A stretch of 64,000 nucleotides of DNA from Ilumatobacteraceae bacterium. GTDB lineage: Bacteria; Actinomycetota; Acidimicrobiia; Acidimicrobiales; Ilumatobacteraceae. Shown one piece after another: positions 11,452-22,500 of this stretch. The DNA is taken from assembly GCA_021299715.1 (NCBI GenBank), contig JAJTEL010000001.1:65397-129396 (forward strand), read 5' to 3'. Every line of letters begins with the position of its first letter. Position 1 is the first letter of the stretch. The translations under genes were made by a program, and so were the position numbers. The notes beneath the pieces were generated by a model, which saw nothing but the letters and a program-made list of their open reading frames with translations, did no database searches and was not told the DNA's origin.

Positions 11452-13026
11452 ATGGCACGAATTTTGGTCTCTGAAGAACTCGCCGAGGGTGGCCTCAACA
11501 AGTTGAGGGCCGCGGGGCACGAGGTGGACGTTCAGACAGGGCTGTCTCCCGAGCAGTTGCACTCTGCCATCAAGGGAGCTCATGCGCTTATCGTTCGCTC
11601 TGCAACGCAAGTAGATGACGCGCTGCTCGCCGCCGCAGATGCGCTGATGGTGGTGGGTCGTGCCGGCGTTGGTTTAGACAATGTCGACGTTGAATCGGCA
11701 ACGCGTCGTGGAGTCATGGTTGCGAACGCACCAGAGTCAAACATTGTGTCCGCAGCGGAACACACCATGGCCATGTTGTTGGCTGTTGCGCGCAACGTGC
11801 CACAAGCACATGCTGCACTCACACAAGGTCGCTGGGAGCGAAGCAAGTGGGAAGGCGTTGAACTGTTCGACAAGACACTTGGCGTTGTGGGGCTTGGTCG
11901 TATCGGCAAGCTGGTCGCCCAACGCGCTGCTGCATTCGGTATGCGCATTGTTGCATTCGACCCATTTGTGTCTGAAGAGCGTGCACGTGCAATGAATATT
12001 GAATTGCTTGAGCTGAATGCTTTGGTTGAGCGTGCCGACTTCATCACCATTCACCTCCCAAAGAACAAAGACACGGTGAATCTGTTCAACGCAGACATGT
12101 TCAAGAAGGCAAAGTCGTCGCTTCGTATTATCAATGTGGCTCGCGGTGGAATCATTAATGAAGCCGACCTTGCTGACGCTGTCAAGAACGGTGTTATTGC
12201 GGGTGCTGCATTGGATGTGTTCGATAAGGAACCAACAACAGAATCTCCGTTGTTTGATGTTCCCGGAATTGTTGTTACCCCGCACCTTGGAGCCAGTACA
12301 ACAGAGGCACAAGATCGCGCCGGTCTCGACATTGCAGATCAAATCACCCTTGCGCTAGCAGGCGATTTTGTTCCCTATGCAGTCAATATTTCTGCTGCCG
12401 ATGCAAATGAAACACTGAAGCCGTACTTGCCATTGGCAGAGCGCTTGGGTCGTCTGTTCTCGTCGGCTGCTGAAGCGAACATTTCCGAACTTGAAATTAT
12501 TGCCACCGGTGAAATTGCTGGCTACGACACTCGCATCCTGACGTTGTCTGTCTTGAAGGGGTTCTTCTCTGCGCGCCACAACGATGCAGTCACGTATGTG
12601 AACGCGCCACAAATTGCTGCGTCACAGAACGTTGCCGTGAAAGAGACCTTGGTGTCGGGTGCCGGAGCAAATAGCGACTATGTCAACCTCATTACGTTGC
12701 GCGCTGGCTCGCACAGCATTGCGGCAACGTTGGTGGGCCCACGACGTCAAGCACGCATTGTCATGGTGGACGACCACATGACCGACGTCCCACCGTCCGA
12801 GCACATGCTGGTGGTTCGCAACGATGACCGTCCTGGCGTTATTGGACTTGTGGGAACGCTGTTGGGAACACACAACGTGAACATCGCCGACATGGATGTG
12901 GGTCGCTCCGACATGCCTGGTACGGCGCTTATGGTGATCTCGCCAACAGCCGAAATTACCGATGAGGTGTTGGCCGAACTGCGTGCTCAGCCTGGAATTA
13001 TTGAAGTCACATCGCTGTACGCGTAG
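11452..13026 (+). CDS. serA: D-3-phosphoglycerate dehydrogenase
   Basis: The 524-residue enzyme catalyses the first step of serine synthesis, 3-phosphoglycerate to phosphohydroxypyruvate with NAD. It has the Rossmann motif GLGRIG, the catalytic RGGIINEADL arginine region, an ED-like KEPTTESPLF segment and HLGASTTEAQ with the catalytic His. An intervening ASB domain and a C-terminal ACT domain (from EHMLVVRNDDRPGVIG) follow. This is the long actinobacterial type, usually inhibited by serine through the ACT domain. It is divergent from the SCP2 gene with a 78-base gap. Confidence 0.97.
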   Translation: MARILVSEELAEGGLNKLRAAGHEVDVQTGLSPEQLHSAIKGAHALIVRSATQVDDALLAAADALMVVGRAGVGLDNVDVESATRRGVMVANAPESNIVSAAEHTMAMLLAVARNVPQAHAALTQGRWERSKWEGVELFDKTLGVVGLGRIGKLVAQRAAAFGMRIVAFDPFVSEERARAMNIELLELNALVERADFITIHLPKNKDTVNLFNADMFKKAKSSLRIINVARGGIINEADLADAVKNGVIAGAALDVFDKEPTTESPLFDVPGIVVTPHLGASTTEAQDRAGLDIADQITLALAGDFVPYAVNISAADANETLKPYLPLAERLGRLFSSAAEANISELEIIATGEIAGYDTRILTLSVLKGFFSARHNDAVTYVNAPQIAASQNVAVKETLVSGAGANSDYVNLITLRAGSHSIAATLVGPRRQARIVMVDDHMTDVPPSEHMLVVRNDDRPGVIGLVGTLLGTHNVNIADMDVGRSDMPGTALMVISPTAEITDEVLAELRAQPGIIEVTSLYA

Positions 13027-13030
13027 GTCG

Positions 13031-13840
13031 TTAGCGAGCAGCGTTTAAGGCGTCGCGAGTTTCTTTTGCCACGCGCGCCGCACCGTCAATGCCGCCGTCT
13101 GCGTACAAGATGGCGCGCGATGAGTTCACAATGAGTCCGTTACCCGTAGAACTTGCCCCGTTTGTGACTACTTGAGTTGGGTCACCACCTTGCGCACCTA
13201 CTCCGGGAACAAGCAGTGGCATGTCGCCAACAATGGCCCGAACCTCTGCGAGCTCTTGTGGATAAGTTGCACCAACTACAAGCGACACATCGCCGTGTTG
13301 GGACCATTCGTTTGCGGCTCGCTGTGCAACATGTTGATACAACGGCGTTCCATCGATGAGTTGTGACTGAAACTCGCCACTGCCAGCGTTTGATGTTCGG
13401 CACAGAACAATGGCTGCACCGTCAGGGTGTTCTAAGAATGGCTGAATGGTGTCGCCACCCATGTAAGGGTTCACGGTGACTGCGTGAGCGCCGTACCGCT
13501 CGAATGCTTCGCGCGCATACATCTTTGCCGTGTCGCCGATGTCGCCGCGCTTTGCATCGAGGATGAGAGGAATGGTGGGGTAGGCCTCGCGAATGTATTC
13601 ACAAATTGCGAGAAGGTCACATTCGGCGGTGATTGCAGCAAAGTACGCAATCTGTGGTTTGAACGCACACGCGTATTCGGCGGTGGCGTCAACAATGTCT
13701 TTCAGAAAGAGAACAATGCCGTCTTCGTGATGGTGATATTCAACGGGGATACGCGCTTGATCGGGGTCAAGACCCACGCACAACAAAGAACCCGACTCGT
13801 CCCAACGTTGTTCAAGAAGTTCGCGAAACTTCAATGTCAC
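13031..13840 (-). CDS. pyrF: Orotidine 5'-phosphate decarboxylase
   Basis: The 269-residue enzyme converts OMP to UMP in pyrimidine synthesis. It has the active-site motif [16 protein letters not shown], plus CVGLDPD near the N-terminus and [10 protein letters not shown], which place it in the longer group 2 PyrF seen in actinobacteria. Its start overlaps the ferredoxin gene stop (ATGA), so it is translated from the leuA-fdx-pyrF transcript. The stop is 5 bases from the serA stop, convergent. Confidence 0.96.
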   Translation of the reverse strand: MTLKFRELLEQRWDESGSLLCVGLDPDQARIPVEYHHHEDGIVLFLKDIVDATAEYACAFKPQIAYFAAITAECDLLAICEYIREAYPTIPLILDAKRGDIGDTAKMYAREAFERYGAHAVTVNPYMGGDTIQPFLEHPDGAAIVLCRTSNAGSGEFQSQLIDGTPLYQHVAQRAANEWSQHGDVSLVVGATYPQELAEVRAIVGDMPLLVPGVGAQGGDPTQVVTNGASSTGNGLIVNSSRAILYADGGIDGAARVAKETRDALNAAR

Positions 13841-14028
13841 TCTTCAATGGTGATGGCTGCGGTGGGGCACATGTCTGCAGCTTGACGGGCCAAGTCAGCA
13901 TTCGCGCCTTCTGGGTTCTCTTGCAAGATGTAGAGGTAGCCGTCCGATCGCACTTCGAATACTTCGGGAGCAATTTGAGAACATGCGCCGGTAGAGGCAC
14001 ACACATTGAAATCGACAACAACTTTCAT
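13837..14028 (-). CDS. Small ferredoxin, 3Fe-4S type
   Basis: The 63-residue protein has the spacing of actinobacterial single-cluster ferredoxins: C-x5-C near the N-terminus ([20 protein letters not shown]) and a distant CPTAAI at the C-terminus. The middle cysteine of a CxxCxxC set is missing, which favours a 3Fe-4S cluster. Such proteins feed electrons to cytochrome P450s or other oxidoreductases. Its place between leuA and pyrF gives no partner. AAGGAGGGTGTC before the ATG is a strong ribosome binding site. Confidence 0.92.
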   Translation of the reverse strand: MKVVVDFNVCASTGACSQIAPEVFEVRSDGYLYILQENPEGANADLARQAADMCPTAAITIEE

Positions 14029-14055
14029 GACACCCTCCTTGGGTTCAGTTCCAAA

Positions 14056-15756
<1,701 letters not shown>

Positions 15757-15801
15757 TTATGGGCGAGTGAGTGGGGTACGGGGCTGATTCGGACAAACAA
15801 A

Positions 15802-15826
15802 AAACCCCCTGCCGGGGCAGAGGGTT
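15802..15826 (-). terminator. leuA attenuator terminator hairpin
   Basis: On the minus strand a 9-bp GC-rich stem (CCCTCTGCC pairing with GGCAGGGGG, very small loop) is followed directly by TTTTTT. It lies about 30 bases after the leader-peptide stop and about 60 bases before leuA. An alternative pairing is possible: GGCAG just after the leader stop can pair with CTGCC of the terminator's first arm. CAGCAG/CTGCTG can also pair between the leader and the terminator. This is the usual switch of a leucine attenuator. Confidence 0.85.
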
Positions 15827-15855
15827 TCGACAGCAGCGATATTCGGCTGCTGCCG

Positions 15856-15891
15856 TTACATAAGAAGGAGGAGGCTGGAGGACAACGTCAT
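15856..15891 (-). CDS. leuA leader peptide (Leu-rich attenuator peptide)
   Basis: An 11-residue reading frame, MTLSSSLLLLM, ends in TAA. It contains five leucine codons, four of them consecutive (CTC CTC CTT CTT). It is too short for ordinary gene finding. Placed before a terminator hairpin and leuA, it matches ribosome-mediated attenuation: when charged tRNA-Leu is scarce the ribosome stalls in the Leu run and the terminator does not form. TAGCCT at 15900-15905 (minus strand) is 8 bases before the ATG, so the message probably begins at the leader start codon itself. Confidence 0.88.
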   Translation of the reverse strand: MTLSSSLLLLM

Positions 15892-15968
15892 TAGTGGTAA
15901 GGCTATACGCCAAAGTGGCTGAGCGCCACCCCGTTAATCCTGACTCAGCCTGGCGTTACTGTGCACCC
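15892..15968. promoter_or_regulatory. Divergent promoter region between leuA leader and Cys-rich gene
   Basis: The 77 bases between the two starts carry two outward -10-like hexamers. TAGCCT on the minus strand (15900-15905) is 8 bases before the leuA leader ATG. TACTGT on the plus strand (15957-15962) is 6 bases before the ATG of the Cys-rich gene. Neither start has a Shine-Dalgarno sequence, so both transcripts look leaderless. A CCAAAGTGGCTGAGCGCCAC segment in the middle can form a small hairpin. Confidence 0.5.
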
Positions 15969-16346
15969 ATGACCAATGAGACAGTGGAAACCGACGAATC
16001 CCAGCAAGAGTGCGCGGCATGCGTTGGCGGTTGGGGCCATCAGGTCGACATGACAGACGGGTTTGAGTGCAAGGTCCGTTGCTATCAGTGCCGCGAGCCC
16101 TTGGTTATTCACGCTCAAGACGAAGAATGGTGCTGCGATCACCGTTATGTGGGCGAAGACCTATGGCGTGCCGAGGAGTACTACAACAATTGGGGCTGTC
16201 CGCTGTGTGGCGGAGGCTATGGCGAGCACGATTCAACGTGTGAGTTTTCGCCGTGTCCCTTCTGCGGAGCTGTTGGAGATTGCGCGACAAACTGCGACAG
16301 CTACGACGAGACCTCAGACGACGAGGACGACGTTTCGACGGATTGA
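15969..16346 (+). CDS. Small Cys-rich zinc-ribbon-like protein, unknown function
   Basis: The 125-residue acidic protein has many paired cysteines: CAAC near residue 15, CYQC, WCCDH, CPLC, and CEFSPCPFC with a further C-x3-C. These look like two or three zinc-binding units. The C-terminus is very acidic (DETSDDEDD). I recognise no family. A GTG at 15894 in the same frame would add 25 residues, but 15969 is chosen because of the methionine, the acidic hydrophilic N-terminus and the TACTGT hexamer placed for a leaderless start. Confidence 0.7.
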   Translation: MTNETVETDESQQECAACVGGWGHQVDMTDGFECKVRCYQCREPLVIHAQDEEWCCDHRYVGEDLWRAEEYYNNWGCPLCGGGYGEHDSTCEFSPCPFCGAVGDCATNCDSYDETSDDEDDVSTD

Positions 16347-16359
16347 GATTTAGTAAGCC

Positions 16360-17838
16360 TTAGGCGTCACCCACAAGGAAGTTGCCGAACTGCCACGGAT
16401 CACTGGGGTCGAGCAAGTCTCCGTGGTCTGCCCACTTATTGAAAATGTCTTTGCGGCTGCGAAGAGGGGTCCAATCGGTGGGAGCAGAGAACTGTGTTCC
16501 CAAGTACGGCCGAGCCTTTTCCAAGATGTACTCGTGAGGTAAGTCGTCGGGAACGCAGAGTCCTTTGTTTGGCTCGTCAATCATCCACTGAATGGCGGAC
16601 ACGATGGACGCTGCCACTTGCAATGTGGTCGCACTTTGGTGAGGGAGAATTGCACGAGCTTCATCAATAGAGAGAAGTGAGCCAGTCCACCACGCCTTGT
16701 ACGGGTGACCCATCAGCAACACACCGAGTTCGTCGCGCCCACTGATGATTTCATCGTTCAGCAAACGTTGCTTGGGCTGCATTTCCCAGTTGCGCATCTG
16801 TAATTCACGCACTGATGCAATTGCTTCGTTTGATGGGCAGTACGCGTAGTGAACAGTTGGTCGATAGATGTCGACACCGTTCTCATCGCGAACAGTGAGG
16901 TGATGGCACATGGTGTATGCCTCTCCGTGGCGAATAACCATGCCATGTGAATCACCCGATGGGACCCACGTGCGGACCCATGTGTTCATGCCGGGTTGTG
17001 CAATACAAATCTGATTGCTGGGGCCGTCGTCCTCGTGCTTGTACGCGCGAGGAGGAAGACGCTTTTCATGTGTTCCCCAACCAAGTTCTGCAGGGGCAAT
17101 TCCTTCTTCATAGAAGCCATCTACAGACCATGTGTTGACAAACTCGTTGACTTCCTTCGGTTTGTTCGAAATTTGTGTATCACGTTCGGCAATATGAATG
17201 ACTTTTGTTCCCGTCAACATTGCGATCTTGTTGTGTTCACCGTTTGCGAGAGCCTGTGCAAGAAGTTCGCGGTCGTCGCCGACGAGGTTGTCATGGAACA
17301 TGCGTTGTGCAATTTCGACAAGTGCCTGTTTTACAAAGTGACTGACAAGTCCGGGGTTCGCGCCATGTTCGAGAACAGCAGTTGGTCCGCTGTTGCCACC
17401 CCATGAATTGACCATCTTGCGAAGAGATTGGTGCCGTACGTAGAGAGTGCGATCAAGCGGGTGCGTGTTCGCCATGTCTTCGTATGGATCCCACAGTTCA
17501 ACAGAGGTGTTCAAATAACGAACGCCATGTTCGTGACACCAGTTGAGAATGGTGGGCGCATCGATGTTCCATGCAAGGTCAAGAAGCAAATCACCTTCGG
17601 AGACTCGAGCAGACAAGAACTCGTCCAAGTTCTCTGGCGTGACGCGCCCAATTTCGTACGTGATGCCCATTTCAATGAGATCGGCAATGCGATCACGATT
17701 GTCAAGGAAATCAACGACAGTGATGGTGTTGGGAGCAATCTTCACGTCACGAACGAGAAGTGGAAGAGTGCACTGTGCAACACCGCCGCAACCAAGAACG
17801 AGGACGCGGCGGGGGATAAGAGGTTGTGAGGCGTTAAT
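16360..17838 (-). CDS. Homospermidine synthase (saccharopine dehydrogenase-like); start codon not canonical
   Basis: The protein matches homospermidine synthase, which joins two putrescines (or putrescine and spermidine) using NAD. Visible marks are a Rossmann motif VLVLGCGGVAQC, EHGANPGLVSHFVKQAL and WGTHE. The only usual start in frame is GTG at 17745, but that would cut off the Rossmann motif, which is clearly encoded just upstream. Between that motif and the in-frame TAA at 17848-17850 there are only CTG (17847) and ATT (17838) as possible starts; with ATT the protein has 492 residues. The CTG directly follows the stop of the 49-residue ORF, so re-initiation is possible. Coordinates use the ATT. 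The enzyme family is likely; the start is uncertain. Confidence 0.75.
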   Translation of the reverse strand: MNASQPLIPRRVLVLGCGGVAQCTLPLLVRDVKIAPNTITVVDFLDNRDRIADLIEMGITYEIGRVTPENLDEFLSARVSEGDLLLDLAWNIDAPTILNWCHEHGVRYLNTSVELWDPYEDMANTHPLDRTLYVRHQSLRKMVNSWGGNSGPTAVLEHGANPGLVSHFVKQALVEIAQRMFHDNLVGDDRELLAQALANGEHNKIAMLTGTKVIHIAERDTQISNKPKEVNEFVNTWSVDGFYEEGIAPAELGWGTHEKRLPPRAYKHEDDGPSNQICIAQPGMNTWVRTWVPSGDSHGMVIRHGEAYTMCHHLTVRDENGVDIYRPTVHYAYCPSNEAIASVRELQMRNWEMQPKQRLLNDEIISGRDELGVLLMGHPYKAWWTGSLLSIDEARAILPHQSATTLQVAASIVSAIQWMIDEPNKGLCVPDDLPHEYILEKARPYLGTQFSAPTDWTPLRSRKDIFNKWADHGDLLDPSDPWQFGNFLVGDA

Positions 17839-17847
17839 GGGTATCAG

Positions 17848-17997
17848 TTACCCGCGCTCTGCAGTGACGGAGTCGTCACTGATGAGTTCGTCCAGCGATT
17901 CGCTGAACTCCGGTTCTGCTGGCACGAGCAATGCTTGCCAGTCGTATGCGATTCCTTTTCGGCCACATGTCTGTGTTCCGTCGAGTTGTGCGTCCAT
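17848..17997 (-). CDS. 49-residue peptide upstream of homospermidine synthase
   Basis: An ATG at 17997 is preceded by GGGAGGAGTTCTC, one of the strongest ribosome binding sites in the window. It opens a 49-residue acidic frame (ending DELISDDSVTAERG) that stops with TAA 9 bases before the ATT, and directly before the CTG, of the homospermidine synthase frame. Both frames are in the same phase. The peptide has a CGRKGIAYDW segment and no membrane region. I recognise no family. It could be a regulatory leader that passes ribosomes to the enzyme gene, or a small protein in its own right. Confidence 0.6.
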   Translation of the reverse strand: MDAQLDGTQTCGRKGIAYDWQALLVPAEPEFSESLDELISDDSVTAERG

Positions 17998-18276
17998 GAG
18001 AACTCCTCCCTGGTGGGTAGAGGGTTCGCCCGTGGCGGGTGGCGCACGCCGTTGTCTGCTGACCCGGTTCGTACGACTTTTGCTCGGTGCTGATCCGTGA
18101 GTGGTTGGTCCTTTCTGCGCGAGGCTTTCTCGCATCAGGATTGGAAAAACTAACGGAATGAATCGGCTCTTGCTCGCATTTTTGCGAAAAGTTCATTTCC
18201 TGTGCCGAAGAGTTCGTGAAAAGTCCATGTGGGTCACAGAGATGGGCCGATAGCGCCGATACGGTAGGTCTCCGTC
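17998..18276. promoter_or_regulatory. Long intergenic region with possible structured 5' leader
   Basis: The 279 bases hold no convincing gene. Read on the minus strand toward the 49-residue ORF there are several stem candidates: TTCGCAAAAATGCGAG, GCGAGAAAGCCTCGC, and a GC-rich stretch at about 18015-18050. A leader this long is unusual in a genome where most genes are packed tightly or leaderless. On the plus strand TAGGTC at 18265-18270 is 6 bases before the helicase ATG. A regulatory RNA is possible but not shown. Confidence 0.35.
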
Positions 18277-19449
18277 ATGACCACACCTATTTCAACCCCT
18301 ACGGGATTTGCGGCACTCGGAGTGCCTCCCGAGGTGGATAAAGGTCTAGCGGCCGCCGGTTTCGCCGCCCCTTTTGCCATCCAAACCGAAGCCATCCCTG
18401 TTGCCATGCGCGGCGTCGACCTCTGTGGTCGGGCGCGCACTGGTTCGGGCAAAACCCTGGCTTTTGGCGTCCCCATGTTGGCCCGAACAACAAAGTTCTC
18501 ACGTGTTCGAGCTCCGCGTGGATTGGTGCTTGTGCCAACCCGCGAACTTGCCTTGCAGGTGGCCGAAGTCTTGCAACCTATTGGTAAGGAGTGCGACCGC
18601 GTCGTTCTCCCTGTGTATGGCGGAGCGTCCCGTGACGATCAAGTCGACGCATTAGAAAAAGGTGTCGACATCATTGTTGCAACACCGCTTCGGTTGATCG
18701 ACCTGATGAAGGGCGATGAAGTGTCGTTGTCTGACGTGGAAGTTGTTGTTCTAGACGAAGCCGACCGCATGGCCGACGAAGGATTCACGCCGCAAGTGGA
18801 ATGGGTGTTACGCCATGTCACCGGCGAGCACCAAACGATGTTGTTCTCTGCAACGTTGGATGGCCAAGTGGGCAACCTAGTGCGTCGTTACATGAAGTCG
18901 CCCGACGAAGTGAGCATTGATTCACCCACCGACACAGTGGGCACAATGCACCATTTGTTCTTGGCTATTCACAAAATGGATAAAGACAAAGTGATTGCAG
19001 CAATTGTCGAGTCCACCGGAAAGACAGTTGTGTTCTGCGACACGAAGCGTTTGTGTGACAGAGTCACAGAGAACTTGCAAGATCTCGGAGTTAATGCAGC
19101 GGCAATTCACGGTGATCTCACTCAAGCAGCGCGAGAGAAGGCAATTGTTCGCTTCACAGACAACCAACTGAAAGTTCTTGTGGCAACAGATGTTGCTGCG
19201 CGAGGAATAGACATCGACGACGTCGCGTGCGTTATCCATTACGTACCCCCCATTGACACGAAGGCCTACTTGCACCGTTCGGGCCGTACGGCACGAGCAG
19301 GCCGCGATGGCTGGGCCGTCACATTGGCTGAATACAACCAGCACACCACATGCCGCATTATTCAGCGCGCGCTACGCCTTCCGTTGTCGGCGCCCGTCGA
19401 GGTGTTCTCAAACGACAAACGCCTTGCCGATTTGAACCTGTTTCTGTAG
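18277..19449 (+). CDS. DEAD-box ATP-dependent RNA helicase
   Basis: The 390-residue helicase core carries all classic motifs: the Q motif (FAIQTEAIP), motif I ARTGSGKT, PTRELA, the DEAD box (VLDEADRM), SAT (LFSATLD), the motif V region TDVAARGIDIDDV and HRSGRTARAG. The C-terminal extension is very short, so it is close to a minimal RhlE-like core that remodels RNA or ribonucleoproteins. It is divergent from the 49-residue ORF and homospermidine synthase. No Shine-Dalgarno sequence is visible; a TAGGTC hexamer suggests a leaderless start. Confidence 0.95.
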   Translation: MTTPISTPTGFAALGVPPEVDKGLAAAGFAAPFAIQTEAIPVAMRGVDLCGRARTGSGKTLAFGVPMLARTTKFSRVRAPRGLVLVPTRELALQVAEVLQPIGKECDRVVLPVYGGASRDDQVDALEKGVDIIVATPLRLIDLMKGDEVSLSDVEVVVLDEADRMADEGFTPQVEWVLRHVTGEHQTMLFSATLDGQVGNLVRRYMKSPDEVSIDSPTDTVGTMHHLFLAIHKMDKDKVIAAIVESTGKTVVFCDTKRLCDRVTENLQDLGVNAAAIHGDLTQAAREKAIVRFTDNQLKVLVATDVAARGIDIDDVACVIHYVPPIDTKAYLHRSGRTARAGRDGWAVTLAEYNQHTTCRIIQRALRLPLSAPVEVFSNDKRLADLNLFL

Positions 19450-19571
19450 AAATCTGCCTCGTGCAGCGCGTCAGCCCCACGCGTCACCCGTGCCGGGCCA
19501 ATGGTGGCTGAATTCGTTGACCGACCCTTCGTCTACATTGGGACGACCCCAGTGGGGTAGGAGGTGCGTTA

Positions 19572-22500
19572 ATGGCGATGAAGGTTGGCTTTGTACAAAA
19601 TCTTGCTGACGTTGTCAATCCCGTTGAGCGCTACCTCAATGATGGGTTGAATCCAGACAATCCATTCGAACGGCAAGTTCTGCTCGTGCCATTAATCGGG
19701 GTTCGTTCGTGGCTTACTCCAATCCTCGCAACCCGCCTTGGCGCAACCAACGAACATGGCGATGGCGTTCTCGCCAACGTTGATGTGCAGTACATCGGTT
19801 ATCTGCAAACGTTGGTTCAGGCGGTGTCCGGAATTGCCGAAGATCCCTGGGAAATCAATCGCGTGGCCTTTGCTACTTTCCAGGCTCTCGGAACATTCCC
19901 CACCGCTCGCACCCTCGAGTCGAAGTACAACGGTCGACTCAATGCAGCACGACGCATTGCCGAACGATTTGAAAACTATGCCGCTCGACGTCCCGACCTC
20001 ATTCAGTCGTGGGACCGCAACGTAATTGCACTTGGCGATCTCACACGAGAGAAGTACGAATGGCAGTATCAATTGTGGCGAGAGGTGAGAGGCATTATTA
20101 ACCAGCCTCCGTGGCCAGTTGTTAATGCTGAAGTCTGTTCGCAATGGAGGTCAGGGGTTTCGCACCCAAGCCTTCCATCGCGATTAATGCTTGTCGGATT
20201 TGAAAGTATCTCTGCAGCTCATCTTGAACTTCTTGACGCGCTCAGCAATGTAATTGACATTGAGATTCTTTTTGTCCAACAATCACCTGAACTGGCGCAT
20301 CGGTGGTCAAAACTTTCTGAAGAAGTAGTTTCACACCGCAACGAGTTACCCATCGTTTCGTCTTTTGATTTTGAAGCCGTCCATGAATGGCGACTACCCA
20401 CGTCGTGGATGCGCGGATCGTTTGAGCTTGAGTTACTACTTTCGGCATACGGCCTTCCGGTTCAGCACCAACCAAGTACGCAACTCATAACCAACGAATC
20501 GTTCACGCTGCTGCAACGCATTCAACATGGTGTTGCTTTCCTCAAGAACACGTCGACCGAATCGTCAGTTTCAGATTTCTCCGTACAAATTCATCGCGCC
20601 CACGCCTTAACCCGTCAAGTCGAAGTCATACACGACGCACTTCTTCACGCCTTCGAAGATCTTCCCAATCTCGAACCACACGAGGTTGTCATTCTTTGTG
20701 CCGATATGGCTACGGCAGCACCAATCCTTGAGGCTGTTTTCGAGAAGACTGTCAAAAATAGCTCTGGAAAAGATGTGAAGATTCCGTTGAGCGTTGCCGA
20801 CCGATCGCTTGGCGAACTGAGTGCTGGTGCCGAACTTGCTACCGCACTTTTGGCGCTCATTTCTTCAAAGTTCGATTTGGAACATTTCCTTAACGTGGCA
20901 ACACACCCCCTGGTAGCAAAGAATTTTCGGGCGACTACGTCCGATGTGGCTGTGTGGGTGCGTCACCTTGAACAATCCCGTCTTCGTTGGGGTCTCGATT
21001 CTGAACATCGGACGAATCACCATCTGCAGTCACCCACATTGACCACGCATACGTGGCTTGAATCAATTGAACGTTCACTGCTTGGCGCAGTGATGGATGT
21101 GACCGAGGCCCCTTTGGTGACTTCGGGTGGGGTTCGGCCTCTCCCATTTATCGATTCCTCCGAGACCGAGGCGCTTGTCTCGCTAGCCGGAATTCTTTCG
21201 CCGCTCGTGAAGCTTGAGTTGTCTAGCCGTACTGCTTCATCGGTTCAGAACTGGTGTGAAGAATTAAACGAGTGTTTCAGTGTGCTGTGTGGTGAATCTG
21301 CGGCTGATCTCGACGAGATGTATTTTTTGATTGACAGCGTCCAGAAAGCCGCAGCTGAAGTTGAGGAGAAGCTTGGAACTCCTCTAGCGGGGGTTTCGTT
21401 TGCACAGTTCGCCGAACACATTCGATCTGGTGTTATTGCTGCATCAGGACGGCAGCCACTACGCACTGGCGCCGTTACTGCCGCCTCATTTGCGCCACTA
21501 AGAATGATTCCGTATCGAGTGGTGTGTGTGCTTGGCTTCGACGACGAAACACTTCCAAAACCCGAAGCCGAAGGTGATGACCTTGTTGCGGCAATTCCAA
21601 TGTTGGGCGATACCGACCCACGTCTTGAGACACGTCGAGCATTTCTTGACGCGATAATGGCAACATCAGACAGATTCATAGTCACCTGTAATGGTCGAAG
21701 CATTAAGAACAACAAGAAAGTTCCTCTTGTTACTCCTCTCGCCGAGTTCATCGACTTCTGTCAAGAGTTCGGAGTAACCGTTTCTGAAAAAGACGAGATG
21801 AGTTCCATCGAACATTCACATTGGCGCCATCTTGGAAGTCCCGGAAACTTTCTTCCTGGGAAAAAACCAGTCAAGGGTGTTGTGTGGTCACATGATTCCA
21901 CGGCACTGCGTACCGCTCAAGCACGGCACTCCGACGCAAAGACACATGACGATGGCACCGATGGCAGCCATCAGGTCAACCTTGCGCCTTCCCTCAATTC
22001 GATTTCATCTCGTGACATCGAGACATTGCTTCTCGACCCATTGTCGTACTACCTCGAAAAGGGTTTGCGCATACGAAATGAGTGGGAGAGCAACCAACAG
22101 GGAATCAGTCTTCCGTTAGTTGCCGACCAGTGGAAGCTTGGTCAAATTTGCCTCGATGTATTCGACGGTAAGTATCCAATCTCCGACCTTGAGAGCCAGT
22201 TAAGAGCCGCCGATGTTTTGCAAGTTGCACCGTACGACAAAGCCGAGATAGAGAACACAATTAAATTGGTAGGGAAGTTTGTTGAGTCGTACACGGGACT
22301 GCTCCCATCTCAACCTAAGACGCTCACTGTCGCTCTTGACCTTGACGGTCTTCCACAAATAGTGGGCGACATTGCTCGGTATCACTCTGCAGAAGCCATG
22401 CTCGCACATGTTTCTTTTCAAAGTTCTTCATCCGTGGTGAATAGAGATGCCGCGCGCATGTTTGTTCGCGCGTTAATAGCTATTGCCGCCGGCCACTCGG

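Noticed and set aside
18020-18110. Guanidine-III riboswitch-like string on the minus strand (GGGTCAG...GACAACGGCG)
   Set aside because: The sequence recalls the conserved core, but the 5' pairing strand needed for the first helix is not present, so it is not reported as a riboswitch.
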